Shown here in pieces: positions 1-12,110 of a stretch of 64,000 nucleotides of DNA. Source of the stretch: Heliocidaris erythrogramma (lineage: Eukaryota > Echinodermata > Echinoidea > Camarodonta > Echinometridae). The first letter of the stretch is position 1. The number at the start of each line of letters is the position of its first letter. A program made the translations under genes and the position numbers. The notes under the pieces are model-generated. The model did no database searches, had not been told where the DNA came from, and was given only the letters and a program-made list of their open reading frames with translations. The stretch is from positions 35,024,208 to 35,088,207 of the forward strand of contig CM046856.1 in the NCBI GenBank assembly GCA_025617745.1, in the 5' to 3' direction.

Positions 1-55
1 GAGAGCAAATTTGTCAGTAAGAATCACTGACAAAACGCTTGATGAAACGCTCCCC
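1..55. mobile_element. Foldback MITE, right arm cut by window edge
   Basis: GAGAGCAAATTTGTCAGTAA, then ACAAAACGCTTGATGAAACGC and TCCCC, is the terminal arm of the 30058 family in reversed orientation. The rest lies left of the window. Confidence 0.75.
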
Positions 56-205
56 TGGAGATTTTATGTTTCTCATGTTTCTCATGATGCAGCTCTAGTC
101 TTCATCATCAACAATTTCACATCCTGGCTTTGCCATATCAATGACTCAAAGTCGCAGAAGTAATTGGCCTGCATCGTGAATGCTAGCTGCCTGCATGATA
201 AATAC

Positions 206-305
206 CTAGCTACTTTTGATGTGCCGTCGACCAACAAAGTTATCCATGGCTTTGGCCGTCTCAAAGAAGTCTTCCATACTGAAGATTGCTTTCTGAGGTA
301 AAATA
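206..305 (-). CDS. SDR gene (minus), exon 5 with stop
   Basis: This 100-nt coding part follows the acceptor TTCGCAG. The split Asp codon leads into ILPQKAIFSMEDF and the exon ends GRRHIKSS, then TAG at 206-208. The paralog ends in a similar ILPLRAILLLEDF ... GRR pattern. The 3' untranslated region must run toward or beyond the left window edge; I see no clear polyadenylation signal in the 205 bases available. Confidence 0.87.
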
Positions 306-3300
306 CTGCGAAGGGTAAATAACAATTATTTTAAAAAGAGAAAGAAAAAAAATATGGGAAATTAAAGTTACAGTACATCATTCAGTATATATAAAGTATA
401 ATATTCATGCAATAATGATACAAAATCTAGACTGAAATACAAAGTAAAAATAGTTCAGTTCTTTGCTATTACAGAAGAAGAGAAACAGGTTCCTTCATTG
501 TGAAGTTTATTCCCACAAAGGATATTTACATAATATACAAGCAGCAATGAAAAAAGACATAATAAATCAAAATTTAATTCCTCTAAGTTATTTATGCCAT
601 TCAATTCAATAAAAAACAAACATGACACACAGGGTTATGGAATGAACTGAGAAGAATTATAGCTTACTCTTTGAGAAGTACCATAAGATGAAGTAAGACC
701 GGTGTTCGTACCAATGCTGTTTCTGTCTGTACTGCTTCCACTACCTTTCCTGCTACATATTCTGGTTCAAGAGTTGGAACTATCATTTCATACCTAGCAA
801 AAAGAGACATGTTTATTTCATTTGGATCACAGCTGAATGAAGATAGAAGGCATAAGTTTGCATGTGGATTTATGTATCTAGGATCGAAGATAAAATAACC
901 CCTGCTAACATTGGCTAAGTTGCCTAAGTGCCATCAGTACTTTTCTCTATTAAAAAGGCATGAATTGAAGAATCAAGCGGGTTATGGAAATGGAATCATT
1001 AAGAGATATAAATGGACAAGACTTTTTTTAAACACTACTGACAAAACACGAGGTATTCTACAGGACATGGTTATGTATTCTTTAATAATGCCAACTTGCA
1101 CATAAAACTTTTCCATCCTTTTTATCCGCAAGTACTGTGATGTGATTATGAGAAATGAGAACAGTCTGCAAGATAAGAAGATTAAATTAAACACTAAATG
1201 TTAACTCTGCTTGTTATGGATAATTTTCAATAATAGGTTTGTAAATGGACAGACGATTAATCACAAAGATGATCTGCTTATACATACACAAACCAAAACT
1301 CATTTATCACATTCTAACTGAAACTGGCAACACGTACATCTGCTCAGTAGGGGGCCAATACACACAGCGTGTGCCAGCAGCACCTGCAAAAGATTGTCTT
1401 CCTATTGTTGTGCATTGTTCCATGTGAGGAACTTGTCCCACATGCCAAACATAACAGTCTACCTACACCAGAACATGATATGTATATGATATTTTTTATT
1501 TATATGGTGCTTTATACATCTACAGTGTCGCTATGTGGTTCACAGATATTATCATCACGGTCATTGGATTCAGGCTTCCCCGCACATAATGTATGCACAT
1601 TCCCCATTCCCTGGGGAACATTTCAGCCTGGAGCCATTTTACAGATGCTCACAATGCCGAACAAACCACAATAATATCCTACCAGGTACCTATTTACCAC
1701 CTCGATAGAGAGAAGCTATGTAGATAAAATGCCTTGCTTAAGGACAAAAGGGCCGTGCCTGGGATCGAACCCACGACCTTAGCATCAACAGTCAGTCAAA
1801 TATTTAAACCTCTTGACTGCAACATATATATGATGGTAGGCCACTCAGGGAAAGCTGTACTTAGTACCGATGAGGCTACCCTGGGAAAACAAGTCATATT
1901 ATTATTATTATATGACATGATTTGTACCTTATCTTTGTCCCTGCAAACATGCCAGTGTTGATCATATAGGGGTTAACGAGCGTGAAGTGGACGCCTTGTT
2001 TACCAGCAGCTCTCGTCTCCCTCAGGACAGCCTCATGGAGACCTACGGCAGCGAACTTGCTCATGCAGTACTCCGACATCCCTGCGGCGGACAGCTCCCC
2101 CATGATGCTGGCTATGGTGACGATGTGACCGTGGTCCCTCTTCATCATGTCTGGAAGGAAGGCTTTTAGGGTCTGGAAAAGGAAAAAGAAAAGAAATTGG
2201 ATGAAAATGGATTAAAAGAGCATCTTTAAGTATAGTCCAAGTTACGAATGATTCTACAGGGTCAGGGAAGGTCATTTGACCATGATCTGTCTTCTTCTTA
2301 AAATCTGGAAGGAATACTTTTATGCCTCATGGAGATCCCTCCACCCTCTGCTAGTATTAAACCACTGCTGCTTATGATATCAATAAACGTATGAAATATA
2401 TTGCAAAATCATTACCCATGCATGTGCTAAAGCATTGACTTCCATCGTCTTTTGTATCGCATCATCTTTCAAATTAATGAACTTCTGGCCAGCGATGATT
2501 CCTGCATTGTTGACCAGTATTGTGACCTCTCCCGCTTCTCTCTTGACCTTCGCCGCGGCCTCGTAGACCTTTTCCCTCTGGCTGACATCGCAGATGTAGT
2601 ACCAGGCTTTTCTTCCCGTTTTACGCACCAGTTTCGCCGTCTCCTCAATTCCTGTAGAGATTAAACAGAAAATTCATGCACAGCTGAGCATACCGTATGA
2701 CACACTTGGTTGATAATGTGGGCTTCAAACCTTGAATATTGGGAGACAGCAAATATTTGATTTCAACCCATCTGCACTAATTAAACAACCCATCAGCACT
2801 AATTAAACAGAGTAATTGTTCTTTGAATGCTGAATTGCATCTTGGCAAAATGTACATGCAAGAAGACTATACATGAAATTTTCACAATATACAAGTGTGC
2901 TATAAATGTTAAACTTCCATGGGATAGATTTGTTGAGAGAGCATTTAGCTGCAACTCCCTTAGTTTAAGATTGGCTGCACAATCTGCAGCCCATTTCAAA
3001 CAATAGTAAGTTAAAGCATAATTCTTTCTTTGTACATTGTATGATTTATGCTATATCATGCATTAAAAAATCAAGTTTCTTCTACATCTGTGAGAAATCT
3101 TAGACACACATGAATCCTTTTACAAGTAAATATATGTGAAATTTAAACAGATTACATAATTATAATGCTTAGACAAACCATAATTTTACAAGTATATATA
3201 TATATATACACAATTTAAACAGATTACATAATAATGCTTAGACGAACCATAATTCTGTATACTGCTGAACTGGTGCATGTAGTCTTATAAATTTGGTTCT

Positions 3301-3773
3301 TTTGTACAGTTCGCTTATTCATAGTTTGGCATATTATTTCTTTCTAGATTGGTGGTCCAACGAGAGCACTATTTCAAATGACCCTTTTCTTGAGAAAATG
3401 CTATTTTACCTGTTCCACAAATGTGAACTTGGCTAAAAAGCAATATTCATAATTTGAAAATTCCTTTCCAGCTCTCATGCTTAGTTATTTTCACTGATGT
3501 TCAGAATTCAGTTATTTTCATCGTATCACAAAGATTTCTCTCACCTTTAGTGTTGATATCCCACAGCACGACATCACATCCGACAGCGGCAAACTTGATG
3601 GCCTGAAGCCGGCCTATTCCACTCCCAGCTCCCGTGATCAGCACAAGTTCTCCCTCTATGGACTTCTTCCTGAAGCTTGTCGGGACCAGGCACAGGACCA
3701 GACCTTCCCCTATGTAGTACAGGACCCGCAGGAGCATCCAGACCAGGTCCAGTAAGAAGTCGATCAAGATCAT
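206..3773 (-). CDS. SDR16C-type short-chain dehydrogenase (retinol/steroid dehydrogenase-like), 5 exons
   Basis: Five exons (3545-3773, 2416-2651, 1928-2172, 668-793, 206-305) join with GT-AG sites and consistent phases (1,0,2,2) into 936 nt, or 311 aa plus stop. Residues 2-31 are hydrophobic and look like the membrane anchor of SDR16C enzymes. TGAGSGIGR at 47-55 is the Rossmann cofactor loop. LWDIN near 70-74 ends beta-2. NNAG is at 124-127 and Asn149 fits the tetrad. Ser177, Tyr190 and Lys194 have the family spacing of 13 and 4. The C-terminus has the FVGRR type of ending. Known members (RDH10, SDR16C5, HSD17B11/13) are NAD(P)-dependent oxidoreductases of retinol or hydroxysteroids on ER or lipid-droplet membranes; the substrate here is unknown. 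The ATG has a CACCATG context. A divergent paralog starts 53 kb away. Family assignment is secure; the ortholog is not. Confidence 0.93.
668..793 (-). CDS. SDR gene (minus), exon 4
   Basis: This 126-nt exon lies between TTTGCTAG and a donor reading AAAGA|GTAAGC. Both borders are phase 2. It encodes YEMIVPTLEPEYVAGKVVEA and a valine/leucine-rich stretch. The paralog's exon 4 is also exactly 126 nt with the same phases, which supports both models although the exon is too short to stand out by itself. Confidence 0.88.
1491..1872 (-). mobile_element. tRNA-derived SINE, related family, in SDR intron 3
   Basis: On the minus strand a B-box GTGGGTTCGATCCC (about 1761-1774) follows a tRNA-like head. 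A body with GTAAATAGGTACCTGGTAGG follows, and the tail is TATAAAGCACCATATAAAT. It lies in the intron between exons 3 and 4 of the minus-strand SDR gene, in the same orientation as the gene. Confidence 0.72.
1928..2172 (-). CDS. SDR gene (minus), exon 3 (catalytic exon)
   Basis: This 245-nt exon starts after CTTTTCCAG and ends ATAAG|GTACAA (phase 2). It begins TLKAFLP and carries HGHIVTIAS with the catalytic Ser, then YCMSK with the catalytic Tyr and Lys, and GVHFTLVNPY downstream. The equivalent plus-gene exon is 251 nt, two codons longer just before the donor. Confidence 0.93.
2416..2651 (-). CDS. SDR gene (minus), exon 2
   Basis: This 236-nt exon follows an acceptor reading CTCTACAG and ends TGG|GTAATG (phase 0). 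It encodes GIEETAKLV, the AWYYICDV strand with the Asp-Val of the adenine pocket, the NNAG motif and the tetrad-type Asn in the VNALAHAW helix. Its sequence matches exon 2 of the plus-strand paralog closely in length and motif order. Confidence 0.92.
3118..3252. repeat. Two-copy tandem duplication in SDR intron 1
   Basis: A unit of about 67 bp (TTTTACAAGTA ... ATTTAAACAGATTACATAAT ... CTTAGACAAACCATAA) occurs twice in direct order; the second copy carries a (TA)n expansion. Confidence 0.75.
3545..3773 (-). CDS. SDR gene (minus), exon 1
   Basis: This 229-nt coding exon encodes residues 1-76 plus one base. It holds the hydrophobic anchor, the TGAGSGIGR motif and the VVLWDIN strand. The donor reads AAAG|GTGAGAG on the minus strand. 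The intron falls after the first base of a Gly codon (phase 1). That is 36 nt further downstream than intron 1 of the paralog at 56.7 kb. Confidence 0.92.
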
Positions 3774-3875
3774 GGTGATAGTTTATGTCGACATCAACCA
3801 GTCTGAATGAAATACTGGAGTGGGAAAGGGAGACAGGCACAGGGAGGGCAGAGGCACGGAGGCAAGTAAGAGAGA

Positions 3876-3906
<31 letters not shown>

Positions 3907-4439
3907 TAACAAATAAATCAAATTTCAATATGAAGTATATTTACACGTGAGGTATTAAGATAATCAAAGATAATAGAATATTAATAGCCTTAAAAGTTAG
4001 ATTAAGGTTTAAAAATATCACGCTATCTTCTGTGTACTTTGGGAAGGATAAAACTATGCTCTAAAGAGAGAAACAAGGATAAAAAAGAATGACAGAAAGA
4101 GCGAGAGAGAGAGAGAGAGAGAGGCAAACTAATAAAATTTGAATATGAACTATTAAGTGAGCTAAGAAGTTCAAAAGGTATAATATTTATATTACTTAGG
4201 TTTATCATTTAAATAGATATGATCATGACTAAAAAATAGCATGGTATCATTTGTTTACCTAAGGCACAAAAAAGCCGCACACAAAAACAACAAAAACGTA
4301 AGTAGAAACAATTGAAGAATAATCAGAAATGGGAATAGGGTCATTTGATTTTAGGTCAAGAGATAAAAGATAATGAATTCTACAATGCGAACCATTAGGA
4401 AGGAATGAAGAACACAGAATATGGGAATAATCTTTGTGT
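3774..4439. other. Upstream region of minus-strand SDR gene
   Basis: This should hold the promoter and 5' UTR of the gene starting at 3773. I see two (GA)n runs but no convincing TATA box or initiator. Nothing else is recognisable. Confidence 0.4.
3878..3906. repeat. (GA)n microsatellite upstream of minus SDR gene
   Basis: A GAGA run about 105-130 bp upstream of the start codon at 3773. A second run lies at 4097-4123. GAGA near a promoter can affect chromatin, but no function is shown here. Confidence 0.8.
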
Positions 4440-4696
4440 TTAACCCCTACCATGCCGTGGGCGGCAAATCCCACCCAAAAGTTTGAGTGTTGAACTTTAT
4501 ATTAAGGCTCAGAATGGCTTGAAAATTCTTCCTCATACAGAAACCTGTGCCATCAGTATAATATTTATTCCTATGCAATATATCTTTGCCCAGTTTGCAA
4601 GAGAAAAAAACTCTTTGAAAGTTATATGTAATATTTAACTCTTGAAACTTCATTTTTGACCTTTGCTCAAAAGTCTGGTGGCATGGAAAGGGTTAA
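4440..4696. mobile_element. 257-bp TTAA MITE with piggyBac-like CCC/GGG ends
   Basis: The element reads TTAACCCCTACCATGCC ... GGCATGGAAAGGGTTAA. TTAA followed by CCC fits the piggyBac pattern better than the TTAAAGG families elsewhere in the window. A further AAGGGTTAA at 4947-4955 may be a second, weaker right end. Confidence 0.62.
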
Positions 4697-6191
4697 CTCA
4701 AAAATATCCATTTATATCAATTTCTATGATAAAGAATTTATTGACGATGTCGATGACATTACCTTAACAAATACAGAGTCACAAAATGTTGATTTTTATG
4801 ACAAGAATGTTTCCACATTATCTCACTTAACAATTCATAAATGGTGATGAACCTATTTTAAATTTTTAGAAGATATCCAAGATAACCTTTTCTATGTCTG
4901 AAATATTAGCTATAATTCAAAATTTTGACAGTTAAACTGCACAGGAAGGGTTAAGAAGGAAATTTTTGCCGTAATGAAGGAAATGATATTCATTGCTCAG
5001 TAGTGCACAGTTGATGGTAAAAATATTGTAGATTAGATGAAGTGCAATACGGCAATTCAAATGCCTAGATTGTTTAATTACAATATAAATGATATTAGCA
5101 TGTATGTACAGCTAGTGTACCCCTCATGAGCATGCATTTAATAATCTACTTTTAAGTTAATACTCAGGACTGATCACGAAGAAGCTGCAATGCTTCCTCC
5201 TATTCAGGAAAGAGCTTTGACCGTGCTTCATTGTAGTAATTCTATTAATAAAGCCTCAATGAAAACTTGATCAAATCATTGATAAAGTCGATCACTGACT
5301 ACCATGCCATATGGGTACATTCCATGCAATCAGGATAACTTGGACAAAAACAGAGTCAAGATCACGGTTGTACAATATGGCAATTCTTGGATCCTTGGAC
5401 ACCGGACAGTGCCACCCACATGGCTATTGGCATTGGCCATTACCTGATGTGATCAACAGCTACTACCTCTGCTGACCTATTTGTAATGGGTCTCTCTCTT
5501 CCTGGCCTATATGGCTAGGTGGGTGAAGTATGGGTGGGAAAGGATATAACGCATACAAAGTCACGGTGCTGATAGTAATAGAAAAAGCTTGTTTCTACAC
5601 AATTCATCCAACATGTGTGGGAGAAAAACCTGTGGTAAATACAAACAATTCTACTGAAAGAAAACCACAATGTTTATCTCAGGAAAATGCAAAAAGGATT
5701 TCTGGAAAAAGTGTCAAAGTTCTTTTAAAAGAAGTTCCTTTTTTTTTGAAATGCCAAACGAGATCTTCTATGAGCAAAAAAATAAAAGCTGTCCTAGAAA
5801 GAAAGTTCACACAAAGGTTCTGCAAATTGTCTTGTTTGATGAACAATTTGCTAATGTTAGCATTCACTAAGCAACCATGCAGACAAGGTCTTCGATCTAC
5901 ATTGTAGCATACAGGTGCCACTGTACAGGTGCAGCTGCTTTAACAGGCATCATACATTTATGTATGTATTAGTCGACTTGACATTTTATGAACATAGAAA
6001 AGTTCTGTCCGTTGATTTTGTTTTTTTATATGTGATCCCATGTTGTCTCCAAACAGTTTCAGCTTTGTTGCCTCCAAAGCAAATTTGAGCATTTTGCATA
6101 AAACAAAAATGTCACATGTACATGTAGACAGGCAATATTAAACCACCCAAGACAACTTATGCTCTATATTCGCGCTGCACCAAACACTCAT
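4697..6191. other. Intergenic, nothing recognised
   Basis: AT-rich unique-looking DNA. The 125-codon frame near 5530-5907 has no family motif and biased Lys content; I do not call it a gene. Confidence 0.5.
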
Positions 6192-6405
6192 TGGCCCGAA
6201 TTCACAAAGGAGGTTTAAACCATGGGTAGGTTTAAACCTCTGTAAGCGTACTAAAATAAGCGTAAATAAGACCACATTGCCCATGCGCGCGCTCAAAGAA
6301 AATATATGATTGGATCGGATTTCGTGCGCACGTACACTTAAAAAACCCTGGAGGCGGGGGTTTAAACCATGGTTTAAACCAAACCTCCTTTGTGAATTTG
6401 GGCCA
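6192..6405. mobile_element. 214-bp MITE, TGGCCCGAATTCACAAAGGA ends
   Basis: The left end TGGCCCGAATTCACAAAGGA pairs with the right end TCCTTTGTGAATTTGGGCCA with one mismatch. Pairing continues over GGTTTAAACCATGG on both sides, giving arms of about 40 bp. The GC-rich centre contains GCGCGCGC. No clear target duplication is visible. Confidence 0.8.
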
Positions 6406-6482
6406 TAGTGTTTTAATCTCATGCAATGAAACCTGTGATACAATACAATTCCCACTGAATGGTGGAAAAAGAAAGAAAATGA

Positions 6483-6498
6483 AGAGAGAGAGAGAGAA

Positions 6499-6555
<57 letters not shown>

Positions 6556-6560
6556 AAGGG
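6483..6560. repeat. (GA)n / (GAAA)n microsatellite
   Basis: Plus-strand GAGA with GAAAG interruptions, about 78 bp, just right of the MITE at 6192-6405. Confidence 0.9.
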
Positions 6561-8213
6561 AGAGGGAAGGCAACATGAAAAAAGATGATGATCATGATGG
6601 GAACCCATCCCACACCCTCTTCCTTATACATGGCATTACTTATTGTTTTGCCTACCTAGTGAAAATGCCCCCCACCCCTAATGGCTTGGGCCACACCACT
6701 GCATCAACCAACATCTGCACATGCATGAACTCCTAATGAACGTGATCTCATGTCCTTAAAAGATGAAAACTGATATGGAACGTCATCCGCAAACGGTGAT
6801 CTCATAATAGTCATGATTTCCTCCCAAAGGCCATTAACATCTAGAGCCATCTTCTCAAATTATACTGTACAAAAAATGTCATCTAACAGATTAAGCTTGT
6901 ATTAGTCACATAGATGTGCATCCTTATGTAGTGAGCATGACAAAAAAGTTATTTTTTTAACAATGATGCATACACTTTTTGCAAAGCTCGCTGTAATATT
7001 CATTGAAAGTTTTGTTGAGCAAAACAATACCGTAAGTTTGTTTTACACATAAAAGTCAGGTATACATGAATATTAACATGATATTTCATGCAAATCACAC
7101 TGGCTAAACCATGCACATACTGCTGCTTTATACATGTATTTACGATGGGAATATAAACTTAAATCCATGGAAATATATGCTCTCCTTTAAAAGCACATTT
7201 TTCCTTTGGAAATCTCTGGAGGAAATTATGGGAAATAAATCAAATTTATGTAGACAATTTGTGAAATAAGAAAGGGGTCTCTCCTCTGAGAATCATTCAT
7301 GAAGTTCCACCTCCTCACAAGATCTTTATTTGAAACCAAGGGGTGTGAAGATTGTACTCCCAGGCATCCAAGTATGAATATGAATCAGAAGAGCTAGTCT
7401 ACATATCACAGACCCTAGATCTGGTTTTGGTGTCATTATGCGTAACAGTATGTAGGTCACAATGCTGAGAAACTGAAACTCATTCCATATAATCATAGGA
7501 TTCTATTGTTTGCCCAAAAACTATATTTGAAATGATGAAAATTAATACAATAGGTATCGCTAATACATGGATGGTAAGTTGTGTCTCTCATGATTGAAAA
7601 ATAGAAGAATTTAACAAATGCCATATTACAAATTAAAACATTACATCATACATGTATATATTATGAACATCTTGTGATCAGTTTGCTTGTGATAGAATAT
7701 GTTTTGGGGCATAGAAAGAGCAAAAATTGTTTTACAACTCAACATATTATCAGTTTTTTTGACAACTATATTTTCCTGGCACCTCAAGAGCAATTTTAGA
7801 ATAACTCCATATCAAATATATAATTTCTTGTAAATGTAAGTGTTTTAGTCTTTCAGTTCTTTTTAAGGGATCAAATTCCACTTTCTCTAGAAATTAAAGA
7901 CTATATTTCATAACATAAAAGAATGATTAAATTCACTTAATATCTCACTGAAATCAAGCATCATGGTTTACATCAGCATATCTCAGATCATACTAGTAAA
8001 GTGGCCCCCATCAGACTCAACTGTCTTACACAAAGTTTTCAAATGCACAAATTCATTTAAATTCCACTGGTGTACTACTCTACATTTTGACTTTACAAAA
8101 GAAGCTACATATATTGTAATGTCTGCAGAACTAGACTAGTATCAATACAATTGAATGTGAAGTACCAATACTAGAATATGAAAGCAGTTGTCCTCTCAAT
8201 GACATGAGTACAG
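6561..8213. other. Intergenic, nothing recognised
   Basis: AT-rich sequence without repeats, splice-bounded open frames or inverted repeats that I can detect. Confidence 0.5.
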
Positions 8214-8740
8214 TGACATTGAGCTTTTTCTATCATTTAACGAAGCAAGAGAAAAAGAAGCAAGAAGAAAAAAAAGAAAGAGAAGAAGATACAGGTGTTA
8301 GGCGAAGAGAAAGAAAATTATAAAAGAGCCTATCGTGACACTGAGCATTGTTCTGTCATTACAAATCAAGAGAGAAAAGAAAAAAAAAGAAGAAAAGTCA
8401 CAGGCAGGTTAGGAGAAGGGAAAGAAAATGATAAAAGAGCCTATCATGACACTGAGATTGTTCTGTCGTTTAATGAAGCAAGAGAGAAAAGAAAAAATAT
8501 AAGAAACTGGTGTGTTAGAAGAGAAAGAAAAAATGGAGAAAGAGAACAAAAAGGATAAGAGATTAAAAGAAGAAATGAGAATTTAATTGAATTTGAGAAA
8601 ACAAAGGAAGAGAAATAGAATTTTGAAAAAAAATTGGGGAAAGCAAGTAAACAAAGAGGAAGAGAAATAAAAGGAAAGAAAATAACTGAAGTGAGAGGGA
8701 TAAAAAAAAGGGATAAAATGAATTTCTAGAGATCTGTATT
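8214..8740. repeat. Purine-rich tract with about three units of a 110-122 bp repeat
   Basis: TAAAAGAGCCTATC(G/A)TGACACTGAG recurs at 8321 and 8432, and a related TGACATTGAG unit begins at 8214. Between them the plus strand is almost entirely A and G. Open frames here are Lys/Glu/Arg-rich and low-complexity, so I do not call a gene. Confidence 0.65.
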
Positions 8741-9900
8741 TTATTAATGAACTCCAACAAGTGTTAAAGATGCCTTGAAACATGACTATCAAATAATATT
8801 TCTGGGTGAATCTGAAATCCTAGCTCGTCATACATATAGATGACATTGCAAAATCCCAGATCCCTCTTAAATGAAACACTTGTCTAAAGGTAGGCTGGTT
8901 GAGCCATAATTGTGAGAAATATTTCTTCACAATACACTATACATGTAGTACATACATGTATAAACTATACTCGTTTAACAATAATTTGATTGGATATCTC
9001 AATTTGGACTACACAAAGAGAAGGCGGGGGGTAGAATTTCAAACAGTATCTTTTGAAATTCCTACACAAAAGTAAAATCTTTTATAGTGTGTGATCTTTT
9101 TAAGTTCATAACTTTTTCCCAGTGTGCCTTAATTTAACAAAGCCTGTTGTGAGGTTTTTTGAGCTAAATTGTGACTCTCTCTCCTCCTTTTCTTTCTGGT
9201 ATGCAGTCAGTCCCTGAAACACACGTGGATCATATCCCCTTTTATGAACTGTGCAAACATTTATCTATTTTGTGGTCAGAATCTCAATGGCATCTGTACC
9301 TTGTTTCAAACTCATTGTCATCAACTTTTTGTAGCGCCTCCTCAAAATCTAACTCAATGGATGACATGCACGGTTGATCGAGAGCATTCAGCGATCGACG
9401 TACAAATTTGACATGGTACTGGGCACGTTACTGACTGGCTGTTGAACTTGACGCTTGTAAAAGGTATGAAGATACAGTGATAAGGCTGAAGGATTTTCAA
9501 ATACCTTTTTTCTACTGCATAAAATCTAGGCGACTGCTGGTGAGAGGGGCAACAAAGGTTATCCAGAGTATAGCCTCTATTAAATACATGTATGGTGGCC
9601 TGCTAGCTCTTTCTCTTTGTTTGAGCCTATAGCTCTCTGCCCTCAACACGTGCGGAATACCCTGATTGCAAGAAGTCAAAGCACATGGGCAGATTGCTGC
9701 ACACTGCCTTATTTTGAACATCGAAATGGTCTAGGGATGTCCCTGAATCATTCTGAATCAGGGAGGGGGGAGGGGACAAACTTGCAGATAGATGTTAAAA
9801 AAAAAATTCTAAGCAAAACTAAACGGTAATTAAAGGAATTAAAGGGTAAAAAGGATCTTCAATTATTGCAATTTGATAAGAGCCTGTAAAAATTCAAATT

Positions 9901-10480
9901 TTGCAGAGACAGAAAATTTTCATCAAAGGGAGGGGGGAGAAAAGGGATGTCACCCCACACACAATTCCCTCTCTAAATGTGTACCTCGATGAGGGATGGA
10001 GACATCAGAGAAGGAAAAATGAAGATGACAATTATGGGCCTGGAGGAGGAGAGAGAAAGAGGGGGGGGGGGGTAAGGAGATAGGAAGGCAGAGACATGTG
10101 AGGGGTACGAGCTTCAGGAGATTTAAAAAAATGGATAAGGGACAAAAGTTGGAGAGAAAGGTAGAAAAGGATGAAGGGCAAGTCTGTAGAAAAGGAAAAA
10201 CAAAGATGAAGGAGAAGAATTGGAGGGGAGAGAAGAGAGCGATGAATACTATAAGGGATGGAGAGAAGAGACATGGGGTGGAGGTGAAAGAAAACAAGAA
10301 TTCGGCATAAAGGCAAGAGTGGAGAAAAAAGAAGGACGGGGGTAAGGCAGTCTTGAACATTGTGTAAGGGCTAGAGGAGATAAAGGCTCCTGATGAATAA
10401 GGATAGTGGAATGAGAAAACAGAAATGGACGAGGGATGAGGGCTAGAGAGGAAAGAAAGGAAGATAATAACTAAAATCTT
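9901..10480. repeat. Purine-rich region (plus strand A/G) with a 12-G run
   Basis: The plus strand is dominated by GGAGA, GAAGA and AAAGG blocks, with a G run at 10061-10072. The long minus-strand reading frame over it is Ser/Phe/Leu/Pro low-complexity and typical of polypyrimidine DNA. Confidence 0.55.
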
Positions 10481-11915
10481 TACACGGGTCCATAGCATCT
10501 TTAAAGGTATCCCTCAAGACCCCCAAAACAAAACAAAACACACAAAAAAAAAAAAAAAAAAAATAAAAAAAAAGGTTGTGGATCCCTGGCATATCAATCA
10601 TGTAAAACGACAGACCAAGGAGGTACTAGGCAAGTCCTTGGGCAGATAGATGTCTGCTGAGTACCCCCAAAAGTACATCCATTCATAATTACTTGGTAAT
10701 ACCTTTCAGGCTCTCAAGTGAAATTACTGCTCTACTCACACGTTAGAAAAAAGAAGCAAAAAATAAAAAATAGAATCTACATTCCACCTCATAAGTCATA
10801 ATGTATGTAGGGATGAAACCAGTCGTGCATATTCTCTTTATAATAGAACGCTTTTTCCGGACAAGTGGTTCCTTGTGATCATATATTTTTCATTCTCCAT
10901 GCTATCACTGCAGGGCTCTTGCAGAATATATACAATTTTTGATCTTATCTTGATTCCTTTTGATGCTGACATAAAGTGACAAAGAGCTAAACTGTTTGAT
11001 GACACCCTCTCTGCCTCTAAGCATCCATGTAAATCACTCATGCAAAGCACCAGTGAATTACATGCATGAGCAGTCTGTAGAAAAGCAGAAATAGTACAAT
11101 CCAGCAGATTGAAGATACCCAAATGAGTGGTTTGATTTCATGCCCAGATGAGGACAGGCTCGCACCAGAAAGATTCTCTGTAGCTAAAATTCTGGTTTCT
11201 GTGTACAAAACCTGCATGCAGGCACGCATCACAGAAATCTTGCCTTGTAATGTATATGTAACTGATAAATTTGCCATAGAGCATTTTGCCGTGATGTATG
11301 GCTTCAAATTGCTACAGTCTACATGTATGGCTTCAATCAAATGCTACCTACATGCACATGTATGGCTGCAATGTCCTATCTCAACAGGACAAAAGTCATT
11401 TTACTGCTATCACATACAAAATTTGTTCTGGCTTTTGTGCTCCTCTGGCTGATCTTAAACTTGGCCCTACATGTAGATCCCCAAAGCCAAAAACATACAA
11501 ACCTATACGGGTGAACTCCTAATTTTGTTGAACCCGAGGACAATAAGAGTGAAAATGTAAGCTCTGATTTGAGGGAAAGTAACCCAGCAGGTAAATGTAT
11601 TTTGGTACCTATTCAATATTTTGTCAACACATCAGTGATCAAATGCCTGCTAGAAATTAATGCTAGTCAGATCACAGGGATGTTATATGAAAAGTGGTAG
11701 ATCGTGGGGGGGGGGGGGGGGGGGGCAAAGTGTGTTCTTCTGACTTGTTCCTCCAGTACTCATTGGAGTACTAATCTGATTACCTGAAAAATGTAAGAAC
11801 CCTTTTGTGAGCTGCAAGTCATACGGTTGGTCTTTCATTCCCAGACATACGCAGAGCCAGAGGCAAAGCATCAATCATGCAATCTCGGATAACCTTGTAC
11901 ATGTATGATGAGTGG
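10481..11915. other. Intergenic with poly(A) and poly(G) runs
   Basis: A long A run at about 10543-10572 and a 20-G run at 11706-11725. Short frames repeat a TACATGTATGGCTTCAA-like motif around 11290-11370. No gene. Confidence 0.5.
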
Positions 11916-12110
11916 CAGTGGCGGATCCAGGGGGGGGGGGGGCACGTGCCCCCCGGCCAATTTTTTTTTTGCTTGCTTGTCAGGGAATTATTGAGGGAAA
12001 CTGGACCCCCATAACCCCCCCCCTCCCCCACTGAGCGAATTTTGAAAGTTTGGCGAAAACAAATTTTTGTCGACACTCCCCCACCCCCCCCCCTCACTAG
12101 CCAAAAATAG
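11916..12110. mobile_element. Poly(G) hAT-like element, left end only
   Basis: It begins CAGTGGCGGATCCAG and a 13-G run, then GCACGTGCCCCCC. The matching right terminal repeat is not visible, so it is truncated or its right end has decayed. C-rich runs at 12015-12023 and 12084-12093 may belong to its right half. Confidence 0.5.

Noticed and set aside
6138-6608. Minus-strand frame of 156 codons with Ser/Leu/Phe repeats
   Set aside because: It crosses a MITE and a GA microsatellite and has no real protein features.
9950-10498. 182-codon minus-strand frame
   Set aside because: It is the complement of a purine-rich tract; the Ser/Phe/Pro/Leu-only composition is what polypyrimidine DNA always gives.
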